DNA of 64,000 nucleotides from Homarus americanus (GCF_018991925.1 NW_024726235.1:6422869-6486868); one strand, 5' to 3'; positions 33,672 through 46,120 are shown, counted from the stretch's first letter. Made by a program: numbers and translations. Notes: generated by a model from the letters alone, not told the origin.

Positions 33672-34635
33672 GCATACACACGCAAAAAAAACGCATTATG
33701 TTTGTCTGTATCTAATCTATCTTTCCATTTTTCTCTTCTTTCCTATTTCTATCTTAATTTTCCTCTTTGTAAACACAGCGCCTTCTCCGTTGTTTTCCTC
33801 GCATTTTCCTGGAAATCGGCTTGCCTTGGGTCACGAGGCGAGGGTTACAACCTGGTGGTGGGGAGGGGAGGGGGGGTCGTACCATCCTGGGCCCCCAACA
33901 ATCGCTTGCGTAACACTGTCTCCTTATGCAACCTGTCCACCTCCTCCCCTACTTCCCCTCACCCACTATCCTCCTCTTTTCATGCACTGCCTTCCCTCTC
34001 TCTTTCTCTTTCTCTCATTCACTCTCCTTTCCTCCCTCTGTTCCTCATTTGCTCTCCCTTCCGCACTTACTCTCCTTTCTTCACGGTTTATTTCACGTCC
34101 TCTTAGTCCGTCGCCATCGCTCACTGTTCCTTCAACCTTCAACTCCTTTTCATAATCATACAACCCCCTCCCACCTTTAACTGCCCCTCCAGCCTTTCCC
34201 TGCCCCCCCCTCCTACCTTTCCCTGACCGCCTCCCACCTTTTCCCTGCCCCCCTCTCACCTTTCTTTGCCCCTCCCACCTTTCCTGCCCCCCTCCCCCAC
34301 CTTCCCTACCTGCATCACAATCAACTACCTCCACAACACTCCACCACAACCGATTTCTACCACCGTAACATTCACAACCCACCTTCACCATCCTCCGTCA
34401 CACCAACCAGTCTCACCTCCACCACAACCCCCCACCTCCACCATACTCACCTTCAACACAATTAGTTAGTTGTTTACACGACAGGAGTACAAACTTGCCT
34501 CATCTGTGTGATGTCCTGCCAGGTCTCAACAGCACAGTTACTGTTCCCTCCAGCTCAGCCAAGTCACTAATTGTACAACCAGGTTTTCCACTACAGGTAC
34601 ACACTAACGTAAAGGCAGACTTCATTAGGAGCAAT
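33672..34635. other. Pyrimidine-rich non-coding stretch
   Basis: Strand-skewed CT/CCA-rich DNA (for example CCCTCCCACCTTTCCCTGCC repeats at about 34160-34310). ORFs are composition artefacts. Confidence 0.6.
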
Positions 34636-34639
34636 GGGG

Positions 34640-35437
34640 GCAATGTTGGTGCGTGGGTGGGGTGTGGGACGACGTGCGTGGGCGTGGGTGGGGTGTGGGG
34701 ACGTGGTGGGTGTGGGGACGTGTGGCGTGTGTGGGGACGTGGGTGGGGTGTGGGGACGTGTAGAGGGACGTGGGTGACGTGAGGGACGTGGGTGGGGGGT
34801 GGGACGTGTAGAGGGACGTGGGTGGGGGTGTGGTGACGTGTAGACGTGGACGTGTGGTGGGTACGAGGGACATGGGTGGGTGTGGGGACGTGTGGGGGAC
34901 GTGGGTGGGGGTGTGGGGACGTGAGGGGCGTGGGTGGGGGTGTGGGGCGTGTAGGGACGTGGGTGGGTGTGTGGGGGCGTGTAGAGGTGCGTGGGTGGGG
35001 TGTGGGGACGTGTGGGGGTGCGTGGGTGGGGGTGTGGGGGCGTGTGGGGGACGTGGGTGGGGGGTGTGGGGACGTGTGGGGGACGTGGGTGGGTGTCTGG
35101 GGGCGTGTAGAGGAACGTGGGTGGGTGTGTGGGGCGTGTAGAGGGACGTGGGTGGGGGTGTGGGACGTAGAGGGGCGTGGGTGGGGGGGACGGGTGGGGT
35201 GCGTGGGTGGGTGTGTGGGGACGTGTGGGGGGCGTGGGGTGTGGGGACGTGCAGAGGTGCGTGGGTGGGTGTGTGGGGACGTGTAGGGATGTGGGTGGGT
35301 GTGTGGAAACGTGTAGGGGTGTGGATGGGTGTGTGGGGACGTGTAGAGGACGTGGCTGGGGTGTGGGGGCATGTAGGGTGCGTGGTGGGTGTGTGTGGAC
35401 GTGTAGAAGTGTGTGTGTGTGTGTGTGTGTGTGTGTC
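34640..35437 (+). repeat. GT/G-rich minisatellite (ACGTGGGTGGGGGTGTGGGG family) and (GT)n
   Basis: Units of roughly 25-35 bp carry GTGTGGGGACGTGTAGAGG and ACGTGGGTGGGGGTG. It ends in a pure GT run at 35408-35437. Open in several frames, none credible. Confidence 0.95.
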
Positions 35438-35554
35438 AAGTGCATTACTAACTTTTCTTACTTGTGTGTGTGAGACTCATCCTGCCTCCCACGTATATAT
35501 ACAGTCACCCTCATTCGATCTTACCACCAGATACCGCCTATATTCACACTTCTA

Positions 35555-36465
35555 TTTTGAATCCTCACCCCATCTATCCCACCCACCCTCATCTCTACAC
35601 CCACGTTTACGTTTACCCTCACCCACACCCATCTACTTTACCCCTCACCCACACCCATCTCTACACACATTACCCTCACACACCCACCCTCACCCATCTC
35701 TACACACGTTTACCCTCACCCACACCCATCTCTACACCACCACGTTTACCCCTCACCCACCCATCCCACACCACCACCCTCACCCCCCCCACCCACTCTA
35801 CACCACCACGTTTACCTCACCCACACCCATCTCTACACATTTTCTCACCCACACCTACACTTTACCCTCACACACCCATCTCACCACGTTTACCCCCTCA
35901 CCCACACCCATCTCTACACCACCATCACCCACACCCATCTCTACACCACCTCTCACCCATCTCTACACCCCCCCTCACCCACACCCAACTCTACACCACC
36001 ACGTTTACCCCTCACCCACCCCATCACCATCTACACCCCACGTTTACCCCTCACCCACACCCATCTCTACACCCCACGTTTACCCTCACCCACAATCTCT
36101 ACACCCCTCACCCCACACCCCACCCACACCTCACCCACCCCCACACCCTTTACCCTCACCCACACACCCATCTCTACACCCCACGTTTACCCCTCACCCC
36201 ACCCCGGTCCCCCCTCACCCACACCCATCTCTACCCCCCCCCTCACCCCACCCATCACTACACCCCACGTTTACCCCTCACCCACACCCATCGTTTACCT
36301 CACCCACACCCACACCCCATTTACCCTCTCACCCACCCCTACACCCCACCCTCTCTACACCCCACGTTTACCCCTCACCCACACCCATCTCTACACCCCA
36401 CGTTTACCCCTCACCCACACCCATCTCTACACCCCACGTTTACCCCTCACCCACACCCAACTCTG
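35555..36465 (+). repeat. C-rich minisatellite (CCCTCACCCACACCCATCTC family)
   Basis: Units of about 36 bp read ACCCCTCACCCACACCCATC then TCTACACCCCACGTTT. The most regular copies are at 36360-36460. Its reverse complement resembles the neighbouring array at 34640-35410. Spurious ORFs of 349 and 442 codons. Confidence 0.95.
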
Positions 36466-36665
36466 TCTCTCCATGAGGGTGTGCGTGTCTTTCGTTCCCT
36501 CTTACCGACTTAACTTCTGCTCAACACACATCCCAGGAGCTTGGCGCATGTACACCTTACTTTATAGGGAATAGGAGGAAGTTTATTGATTTTAAGTCTC
36601 GAATGGGCATGGTGACTCGTTAATGGTAGTCTCGTTGTCTTACCCGAGTGGTTATTGCAGTAATG

Positions 36666-36667
<2 letters not shown>

Positions 36668-36748
<81 letters not shown>
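36668..36748. repeat. (CA)n microsatellite
   Basis: About 81 bp, one interruption near 36735. Confidence 0.95.
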
Positions 36749-36899
36749 GGTGGGGCTCGGGAGAAGCCAATCAGGTGCAATAGAACAAGACAACCTATGG
36801 TGGGTGTCTCATGGGGGGATGGGGAAGAGAAGGGGAGTAAATGGGAGGTAAGCAGGTGGAAAGGTGTGAGAGAGAGAGAGAGGGTGGGAGGGGAAGAGA

Positions 36900-37560
36900 G
36901 GGAGGGGAACTTTTAACTTTACTTCATAAATCTCACTCACCTTGACCAGCTCCCCCTCACTTCTTACTTCCTCCCTCACCTCTTACTTTCCCCTCACCTC
37001 GCCTCACCCCACCCTTTACCTTCCCTCACCCTTTACTTTACCCTTCACCCCTCACAACCTCACCTCGACCTTCATGTTCCCTCTTTTCCCCCACCTCAAC
37101 TCAACCCTCATCTTCACCTAATCCCTAACCTCTCCTTACCCCCCCACTCATCCTGAACTGCCTCAATCATATCCTCAGGGTCAGGAGACTTCCCCTCTCT
37201 CTTCCTCATCCAATTCCGCTATAAGCTCCCGCTACCTTTGTGCCCGCCCCCCCTCGCCTCTAAACCCACAGGCCTGAGACATCCACCTTCCCTCAGTGTC
37301 ATCCTCCTTTATCTCCTACTCCTAGTTCCTCCATTTCCCTCCAGCCCCTAGATTTAACAGATTGCTTCCCTCCTTCTTTACCACCTTTGCTATCCTCTCA
37401 ACCTATCCACGTTCATTTCTCCCTCCGTCCTTCCTTTCCTTGTTCTCCTCCCACCTCTTCTGTCCCTCCATTTCCTTTCCTCTTTCCTTTCTTTTCTCCC
37501 ACCACTTGTTTCTCCTGCCTTCCGGCCTCAAGACCAGGGGAGGGGGAGACACTTCACATT
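36900..37560. other. Pyrimidine-rich non-coding stretch
   Basis: CT-rich with CCCTCACC-type words. No gene supported. Confidence 0.5.
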
Positions 37561-37744
37561 GACCACCGCCTTTGGTCAATAAACGGAAGAGGAGCATAAA
37601 AAGTTGTTGACAAAAGACCTGTTGGCTGTTTTTCACCCAGAGTGTCGTGTGTGGTGGTGGATGCTGTGCAGTAATAGTGGTCGTGACGCAGCTGGAGGAC
37701 GCACTCACACATTCTACCATAAACGAGCGCCACTGTACTGTACA

Positions 37745-38060
37745 GGAGTCGCACGCTCGTATGACGTAGTCTACATAAGCGTTGAACTTCGGCTTATACC
37801 ATAAAGAGAGCGCCACGAGGAAGAGGGGCGACTGTTCACTTGGTGTAACTTCCATAAACGTTTGGATTAATATCATACCGCAGAATGACCACCACCGTTC
37901 CCAGAAGAGGGACGAACGTTCGATTGGTGTTGCTTACGTGAACGTTGAACTTTGGTGTGTGCTATTAACAAAAATCACTCAAGGAGTCTAGATAGGGGCG
38001 AATATTCGTCTGGTACACCTTCCATTGATGTCTAACTTACGTTAATACCATAAAGAATAC
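37745..38060 (+). repeat. Degenerate 80-bp tandem repeat, four units
   Basis: Phrases GTCGCACGCTCG (37748), GGCGACTGTTCA (37828), GACGAACGTTCG (37908) and GGCGAATATTCG (37995) are each followed by a GGTGTAACTTCCATAAACGT-type stretch and a TAATACCATAAAGA-type stretch. Spacing is 80, 80 and 87 bp. Confidence 0.65.
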
Positions 38061-38589
38061 AGTATGCCACGGCAGACAACATACACAGAAGGGCTGGTGT
38101 GGCGTAGCTCCCGTGAGTTTCTGCCGCGTGGAAAGGACCGCCAGGCGTTGTTGTTTGCACGTGCACCACACAAGTATAGAATGTATGTAAAGAATATACA
38201 CAGTAAGTATATAAGAAACAATAAAATGCTTTGATTTAGTTCAAGATTATTATGACTAAAAGACAAAATATATTGTATAGAAAAGTAAGTAATATAATAT
38301 TAAAAGAACCTAAATAGAGAAAACAATAACATAAACCCATTGACAATACAATATTATGCGGATATGAGAGTGATAAGAGAAGATTAAGAGTAGAAAGAGA
38401 AGAATAATTACAATAATGTTACCAGTAGAGATGGGTAGATCCCCTGCTGTGCTCTAACATAGCGCGCCACACCAAAGTAAAAGACGCCCTCGTACCGTGC
38501 CGAGTGTACAGTAGGTCAAAAGCTGCCGAGCACAAATAATAAGAATTTTTATATCATTATTTTTATTCTCTATCATTTACAGTTTACAG

Positions 38590-38715
38590 CTTATAAACCT
38601 AACCTAACCTATTTTAAACTTTAATTGAGGGGCTTTTGTCCTACTTTGCACTTTAACTGAGGGGATTTTGTGTAGGGGGCTTTCGTCCTGGGGGCTTTTG
38701 TCCGGACCCCTACCG
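38590..38715 (+). repeat. Short repeat built on GGGGGCTTTTGTCC
   Basis: GAGGGGCTTTTGTCCTACTT, GAGGGGATTTTGTGTAG, GGGGGCTTTCGTCCT and GGGGGCTTTTGTCCGG follow one another at 15-45 bp spacing, after AACCTAACCTAACCT. Confidence 0.6.
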
Positions 38716-39010
38716 TGCCACAGGACGTGAAGAAGGAAGAAGAGGGTGGCGCGGAGGGGGTTATGAGCGGTGTTCCGGTACCACTACTTGTGTATTGTTA
38801 CTCGAGTATATAGCGGAGTAGGGCGTCCCCCCCCCCTCCACACACACACTAAACCCCTTCAATGTTAAGGCCCTGAGAGGAGGGGGGGAGTGAGCTTATA
38901 TGTCCACATGAAAACCTGCCTTATGGTGATTTTACGCGAGACAAAGTGACAGGTTCAGCCCGTGGAGGGAGACAGAAAAAACAGACGGCTCAGGATATAG
39001 ATGTTCTACC

Positions 39011-39074
39011 ATACATACATACATACATACATACATACATACATACATACATACATACATACATACATACATAC
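39011..39074. repeat. (CATA)n microsatellite
   Basis: Perfect tetranucleotide run, about 16 units. Confidence 0.95.
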
Positions 39075-39424
39075 AGATACATGTTAACATAGCTATAGAA
39101 AGATACAAACGTGATAAACATAGAGAAAGGGAGGGAGAGAAAGACAAGTAATGGAAATATTTAAACCAAGGAACCTCATCACGGTAGTCATTAATCTAAC
39201 AATACCCGGTAACAGAAGGGAATCATGAAGGCTGCAACTTCCACATTCTCATTAAAGTTGATTCTGGTGGAGAGGGTCTTAACTCTTGAGTGATAGCCAA
39301 TCATCTTCTGGGTCGCTTAGTCGCTGTTCACTTCATTGTTATTGATTTTATAAAGTGACAAAAATATTGGATTACTACAATAGTGGCCCCACCAGCCTGA
39401 ACGGGTCATCTCAGAGGATCAAAG

Positions 39425-39838
39425 GTGGTATGGTACAGTACTAGTTTTGGAGCGTACAGGAATTACAGCTATGGTAGTTTTGGTAGTTTTTCAGAGGCAT
39501 TTGCTGAAATAACAGTTAGAGTTTGTGACAATCTTGAAAAACTCACTCCACAAGTCGAGCATCAACCTCACGCGGTAGACACGAGACTCAGGTATGGGAC
39601 ACACACACACACACACACATACAAAAAAAACACATACACACGTACACTTACAAACATATACATACAGGTGGTGAGAGACGAGTTTCCCAGTTATTATCGC
39701 TTCGGTCCACACCTGAGGCGGGAGTTGACGTCCGCAGTTACATTAGTGATCATCATATTGATCCTGGCAGTGGTGGCCCAGATGAGTGAGAGGTCGACTC
39801 TACCTCCCGCTGCTGTTTGTTATAATTATACAGTGTAA
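39425..39838 (+). CDS. Uncertain ORF with a C-terminal membrane segment
   Basis: 137 codons (start codon arbitrary), ending TAA. The first part reads YRNYSYGSFGSFSEAFAEIT and the last DEFPSYYRFGPHLRRELTSA then VTLVIIILILAVVAQMSERS, a clear 18-20 residue hydrophobic helix close to the C-terminus. A CA microsatellite (39600-39619) interrupts the middle and looks intronic. CTCAG|GTATGG at 39591 is a good donor and GTGAG|AGACGAG would keep the phase (the more canonical CATACAG|GTGGTG would not). Possible end of a tail-anchored or type-II membrane protein on the strand opposite arrestin, or chance. No family recognised. Confidence 0.25.
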   Translation: MVWYSTSFGAYRNYSYGSFGSFSEAFAEITVRVCDNLEKLTPQVEHQPHAVDTRLRYGTHTHTHTYKKNTYTRTLTNIYIQVVRDEFPSYYRFGPHLRRELTSAVTLVIIILILAVVAQMSERSTLPPAAVCYNYTV

Positions 39839-40928
39839 TATACACTTCTATGTATGATCTATTGTGTTAAAGCCAATAATATATTAACTACTGCCACAAA
39901 CCGCATTACTCATGGGACTTTGTATGCAGAACTGCCTCATGTTTATGAAATTATATATTAACACTGTATAAATATAATCTCTATTTACAAAAACCTCAAA
40001 AAGGAGCAGAGAATTGCTCCCAAGCGGAGAATATAGATGGTTGTGGAGGAAGAGGAACAGAGGTGGTGGGTGACCCCTCCCCCCCCCCCCTCATACACAT
40101 CACCTTTTTTTTAAAGAAACTTTGGGTCTGGCTGGGGATAATATGACACAAGTAGTCGCTTCATTAGGGTGAGTAGGGTAAAAGTATAATTTTTTTCTCG
40201 GGTAAGAAATTTATATAAGTTCATAAAACAGCGAACAGTGTCCTCGGATAGCGAGAGGTTTCAGTGCGAATGTATCTGAGTAACTGATGATATAAGAAGG
40301 CTGGCGGTATATCTGGGCAAGACCTGGGAATGTCAATTAACATTCTCAAGTCCTTCACGATGTACCGCCAAGCTATATAATAAAAAAAAGTTATATACCT
40401 TCACTGAAACTTTTCATTGTTCTAGGATTCTGTACTATGTTGATCACATTTTTATCTAAAAAAAAAAATCATTGCCCCACTACACGACATCTTCCCGTAA
40501 ATTTATCAAATGAAAAGCTTACGAAAAGTTGCCCCTCCAACTGCCGTCACATCTAATTACAGAGACTTGTTCGTGTGACCATAATAAAGTAAACACTAGT
40601 GTACACGAGAAGATGTTGAGTGTGTTCTTTATTCTGCAGTCGACACAACACTGCACATTATGTTGTTTCTCAGTGACTGGTGTTGAGGCGCGGCAGAGCG
40701 AGTGTATACTGTACCTTGATGTGAGTGAAGGTGTCAATATTTTAACCAGTCATATCTCATGTCATTGGTGAGTTTCCAATACTGTAATTTGTCCATAAAA
40801 GTGATTCCTGAAATTAAACATACACACACACACACACACACGGGGCTCTAGCGTCAATATTCTCCCCCTTCCGACAACAACAAATTTCTAAGACTCAAGA
40901 GAAAGAAAACAAATTGAAGACGCCGTGG

Positions 40929-40931
<3 letters not shown>

Positions 40932-40992
<61 letters not shown>
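40932..40992. repeat. (GT)n microsatellite
   Basis: Perfect GT run, about 61 bp. Confidence 0.95.
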
Positions 40993-40993
<1 letters not shown>

Positions 40994-41540
40994 ATTCAAC
41001 TCTGACATGGCTCGTTTACTTTACAGCACTCATTCACCTACCAGTTAGAGAATAATGTTACCCATGGACATAAAGAATTTACCTGAGGGGAAAAAAAAGG
41101 CAATGCGCTTCATATGAGATACAAGAGCCCTTCAGATAACAGGTTATAGGCCACGCCAAATACATCACCTCTTCAAACAATAGTTCACGCGATTTACATC
41201 AAATGCAAAAATATCACGGTATTCATTAACCAGAAATTAACATAAATAACCCAAAGAATATATATTTTCACAGGGATTTTGACTACTTGGCACAAAACAG
41301 GTCTTCTCTCACATTAGCCCGTTCAGGAGAGGAACCATCAAGGACCCCTGATAACAGTAATAAGGAGAGACCTACGGCAGAGGCATTGGGGATGACAGCA
41401 GGCACATTGATCAATCGAGCGAGGCCCCACTGGTCGTCCGTCAGCAGATGTGGTATAGAGACCTTTGGAGAAGTTGTGCTCGAGTATAACTGCCCGAACC
41501 ATCGTCCGTGTGTGTGTGTGTGTGTATCTAATATGCGTGC

Positions 41541-41585
<45 letters not shown>
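41541..41585. repeat. (GATA)n microsatellite
   Basis: Perfect run of about 11 units, with a GT run just before (41509-41526). Confidence 0.95.
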
Positions 41586-42689
41586 GCATACATTAGATTG
41601 AGTACACTTAATACACACACACACACACACATATGATAATACATTAGTTTAGCATATGCAGTACACAGACAGTGCAGGTATACAAACAATAGGAAACAGT
41701 AAGACAAATCAAATAACGATAGCATAAGAAAACACTGGGAAGAAACAGAGGAAAACGAAAACTAAAGAAAAACGTGAATAATCCAGTAATAAACCTTGAG
41801 AATGACCCAAGAAAGAGAACATACGAAGACACGGGCAGACCAAATAGTTGTAGTAAGTTCAAGTTCACTTCCTTCATTAATTACAAGATCTATAATGCTG
41901 GAAAAAAGTGGTTATCAGCTCAACTTGAATGTCAAGACTAATAATGCTGGCACCTACCAGACATCAAGTGAAATTTAATGAAAATATGAATCATCTTGAT
42001 GTAAAGAGGATTTTCAACTTCTCTAAAACTAAAAATAAAATAAAAAATATATATTATTATTAGGTGAAATTCAATGACAGTCTGGGAATCTTTTGTATCT
42101 TCCGTCGGCTTGGTGGTTCTGGCGGGAAAATGTGAGAGATGTGAGGAGTGATAGTGCCGGCGGAGGACGTTCTGGCCTGCTGCTTTTTTTTTTTAGTTTT
42201 TTCTTTTACTCTCTGAAATTCAATTACATCTCGAGTGAAGCTTACACAAAAGTGTTTCTCGCGCTGTAAATTTTAGACACGGAATTGTTGCTCTTTATTC
42301 AGGCCATCGCGTGCTGCTGCGGGAGGAGACTTAGTAGGGCGGAAAAGTCTTCAAGAGATCTGTTCAAGGGTTCAAATGTGGCGTCATACTGGTTTCTTTT
42401 AGGAGATATTTGTGTATAGGAAACGTTAATGGTGTATTTGTGGACCCATAAATTACCAATATCAAGCCACCTGTGAGTCTTTACGGTTCAAATATCTAGG
42501 TAGCATGGCACAAGTGGTTTTGAGTCGCTAAACACACCATTAACGTCTCCTGCACTATACACGAGTAGCTCCAGACTACAGTATAGTGCCGCCCCTCAAC
42601 CTCTGACCAGAGCCCTTAACATCAATAAAAGTGAGGAGAAATATCACCCAATAACAAGTGTGAAAAAATAAGTAATTATGACACGTAAT

Positions 42690-43262
42690 ATCACCAGTGT
42701 CACCACCTGTATCACCACCAGTGTCACACCTATCACCACCTGCATCACCACCAGTATCACCACCTGTATTACCACCAGTATCACCACCTGTATCACCACC
42801 AGTGTCACACCTATCACCACCTGTGTCGCCACCAGTATCACCACCAGTATCACCACCAGTATCACCACCTGTATCACCACCTGTATCACCACCAGTGTCA
42901 CACCTATCACCACCTGTATCACCACCTGTATCACCACCAGTATCACCACCTGTGTTACCACCACCACCATGTGTCACCACCTATCACCACCTGTCACCAC
43001 CAGTGTCACACCTATCACCAGTGTCACCACCAGTGTCACACCTATCACCACCTGTGTCACCACCAGTGTCACACCTATCACCACCTGTATCACCACCTGT
43101 ATCACCACCAGTGTCACACCTATCACCACCTGTATCACCACCTGTATCACCACCAGTATCACCACCTGTATCACCACCAGTATCACCACCTGTATCACCA
43201 CCTGTATCACCACCAGTATCACCACCTGTATTACCACCAGTATCACCACCTGTGTTACCAAC
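42690..43262 (+). repeat. 12-bp-based minisatellite (CACCACCTGTAT / CACCACCAGTAT)
   Basis: Twelve-base units alternate CTGTAT, CAGTAT, CAGTGT and a variant CACACCTAT, about 48 units. Because 12 is a multiple of 3, both strands stay open in several frames (Ser-Pro-Pro-Val or Gly-Gly-Asp-Thr periodic peptides). No flanking exon signals support coding. Confidence 0.9.
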
Positions 43263-43426
43263 TGCACGCCATCTGTCATAATAAATAATCTGTGAATTAA
43301 AGATCAATTAATTTTCACTCTGTACATTATACAGCCCAAGTCACCCGTGTTTTTTACCTATGCATCTCATCACATATAAAACATAATACAACATGTCTTT
43401 GAAAATGTGAGCAATTGACCTCTAAC

Positions 43427-43785
43427 CTCTGACTTTTATAAACGGGGGTCACCAAAATATTTATGAGCCTTAGGTACTGATTTCATAAACACGTTAGTCA
43501 AAATCCTCTTAAAAAACCCTCATAATTATTTATGTGTATGATAAATAACAATTCAGAATTTACGTAAAAAGTGTTAAAAATGTGAAGAAAAGAAATGAAT
43601 TATAAAAAGCGATCAGTTGATAAGTATACACACAAACATTAGGAGGGGAACTCTCAGAGAAGTGAATCCTGTATTAAATATCAAACGAGTGACTCCTCAT
43701 CTCTGACCTTTAGTGTCGTGGTCACCAAAATATTTTTGCGCCCTAGATATTGATTCAATAAACATTCTAGTTGAGAAGTTATACC
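43427..43785 (+). repeat. Diverged direct duplication (43427-43505 and 43700-43785)
   Basis: Shared: TCTGAC.TTTA, GGTCACCAAAATATTT, GATT.ATAAACA and TAGT. Confidence 0.6.
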
Positions 43786-43820
43786 GGGGATTCCAAGTTG
43801 GCACGATGCTTATTTTAGAG

Positions 43821-43822
<2 letters not shown>

Positions 43823-43853
<31 letters not shown>
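43823..43853. repeat. (GT)n microsatellite
   Basis: Perfect GT run. Confidence 0.95.
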
Positions 43854-43855
<2 letters not shown>

Positions 43856-44680
43856 TAAATTCACGGGTACAAAAGTGGTACGACATTGTGTTTTAAGCCC
43901 ACAAACGCATTATAAACATCGTTACACCCCTCCCACCAAACAAAACCATTCAAAACAATCTCGTGATAACTTTGAACCCCTTCAAGAATTTAACAATTTC
44001 ATCTATCGTTTTTACTATATAGTTGTTAACAGAAATTGGAAAAAAAATGCTCCCTAGTTAATGGATATCAAACACCCTCCCGAAAAAAAAAATACTCGAC
44101 AGTTGAACTCAATGTGTTTCAAGCTCCTGACTTCATCTCACTTTCACCCTGCTTGGAAGAACTGCCTCCCCCTCCCCACCCCCCCTACCATCCTCTTTGA
44201 GTTACCTGGCCGTCCCCCACTCCCTCTACTGTAGTTCAAGGTTTAGTCCAGTCTCTCTTCTCAAAAGCCTAGTGGTGCTGGCCGTTTATACAGCTTCCGC
44301 AATTACTTAGGAAACAAGATATGTACACTTAATACACACACGCACACACATGATAATACAAACCAATACACACACACATTCCTACACAAGCACGAGAAAG
44401 TACACACACACACACATTCCTACACAAGCACGAGAAAGTACACACACACACACACACACAGTAAAGAAACGAATATACAAACAACATGCGCAAGTAATTA
44501 TAAAATATAACCTTTCCCTGCTTTGCATATCAACCAAACCGCAATCTATCATTCGCACAGCACAGCGCCGCGGTCACCAATAAACGATATAAAAAGCATA
44601 AGAGAAGAGCACTAAGGAACAAGTGTCAGCAGAAGATGTCTAAAACGTGAGCAAATTGTCAGTGTTGAGGAGCGTCGAGG

Positions 44681-44735
44681 ATGTTGATGCTGTTGATAAT
44701 AGTGGTGGTCGACGGGACAGCTGAGAATCATGGTG
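44681..44735 (+). CDS. Very tentative first coding exon with signal-peptide-like start
   Basis: ATG at 44681 opens MLMLLIIVVVDGTAENHG and meets a GTAGGT donor-like site at 44736. Read through without splicing it stops after two codons. The sequence is hydrophobic and could be a signal peptide, but nothing else in the neighbourhood was recognised. Chance is more likely. Confidence 0.12.
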
Positions 44736-44759
44736 GTAGGTGAAGAAGGCAGGTAAGGA

Positions 44760-44786
44760 GAGAGAGAGAGAGAGAGAGAGAGAGCT
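44760..44786. repeat. (GA)n microsatellite
   Basis: Perfect GA run. Confidence 0.9.
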
Positions 44787-44789
44787 AGA

Positions 44790-45770
44790 GAGAGGTAAAA
44801 GAAGAGGAAGGATCAGTTAAAGAAAGAGACAGACAGAGAGAGAGACAGAGAAGATGAGTGACGTGACATAAGTCGTAATATTATCTTGACGACGACGGCA
44901 CAACCACCACCACCACCAAACTGGACGATCGCGTTAGTTTACAGTAGTAAGGTGAGGAAACGTTACAATCTTCATTTTAAATCTTGAATGGTAGAGGAAG
45001 AGTGGTGTCGAATAAAAGTAGAGGCCGGAGGGAAGGCTGGGAAATGGTTTAGAATTTCTGTGATATGTAAAGTTGAATGGTAGAGTTGGGTCACATCTGA
45101 CAGCGGGGCGGTGGCTGGTGTGGACCACTGGAGTAGTGGAGACCCTGAGATACTCAGTGGGCCGTGAGCTGAGAGCCGGAGAGGAGATTTCTCAGTGGCC
45201 AACAAAGGGCGTATGAAGAACAGAACTCCTCCCTCGATGAGCTACTTTATGGAAAGAGTGCATGAGTGCCATTACCCTTGAGTGATTACTGTAGAACGAT
45301 GGAGCCCTTACCCATTCACATGAATCACCATCTGTATCCGTATATCCCGTTTGTCGTGCGCGGTAGCCAGTACTGGCAGGGTTCTAGTCATAGTGATGTG
45401 TAGTTTAGACAAAAACCTTATTTTGCATTTATTAAGCAGCTATTCGTACTCGCGCACAAGTAACACGAGATATGAGTAATTCTGCTCTGGTTTTTCACGT
45501 ATCTCTACAGCACTTAATTTTTTTTTTTTTTTTACTTTGTATTATCGTAAAGTTTATTTGACGTAAGATAGATACAGCATCTGAAGTTATATATCTTGCT
45601 TATAATACGAAGCAGCGCTCCATCCCTGCCAGTGACTCTTCATATTACGTAATAAGCCTGGAGCCGCTCCGTGCCTCTGCATCCTCCACTAGTGTAACTC
45701 ACGGTTACGACAGCCACTCCCATCTCCTGAACCACCAGCTGTGGTAATTTTTTTCGGGGGGAGGGGGCTT
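44790..45770. other. Non-coding stretch
   Basis: No gene or repeat supported. Confidence 0.5.
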
Positions 45771-45775
45771 GTTTC

Positions 45776-45776
<1 letters not shown>

Positions 45777-45854
<78 letters not shown>

Positions 45855-45879
45855 TAATAATAATAATAATAATAATAAT

Positions 45880-45915
<36 letters not shown>
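45777..45915. repeat. (AAT)n microsatellite, about 139 bp
   Basis: AAT run with two single interruptions. Confidence 0.95.
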
Positions 45916-45920
<5 letters not shown>

Positions 45921-46120
45921 CTTTATCATTGGTTGTTTCTGTTGTTCATTTCTTAACACAGCTGCTGCCTCAGCACTGGTACTTCATCTTCAAGACGTTT
46001 ATTTTTTTCTTGGCGTTACTGTCGGCTCTGAAGTATATGTTGACATTTGCATCAACATTATCTCTCCATCACAAGCTAGTCCGCGGTTTATCTCTTAAAG
46101 TCGTAGTTCGCAGTAGTTGC

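Noticed and set aside
34500..36513. ORFs of 284, 290, 349 and 442 codons
   Set aside because: Open only because the minisatellites lack stop codons. Low complexity in all frames, with no exon signals or known domain.
41283..41630. Overlapping ORFs of 86, 115 and 83 codons around a GATA repeat
   Set aside because: All three overlap on both strands, run into microsatellites and show no recognisable motif.
42576..43307. Gly-Gly-Asp-Thr and Ser-Pro-Pro-Val ORFs
   Set aside because: 12-bp minisatellite translated in several frames on both strands at once.
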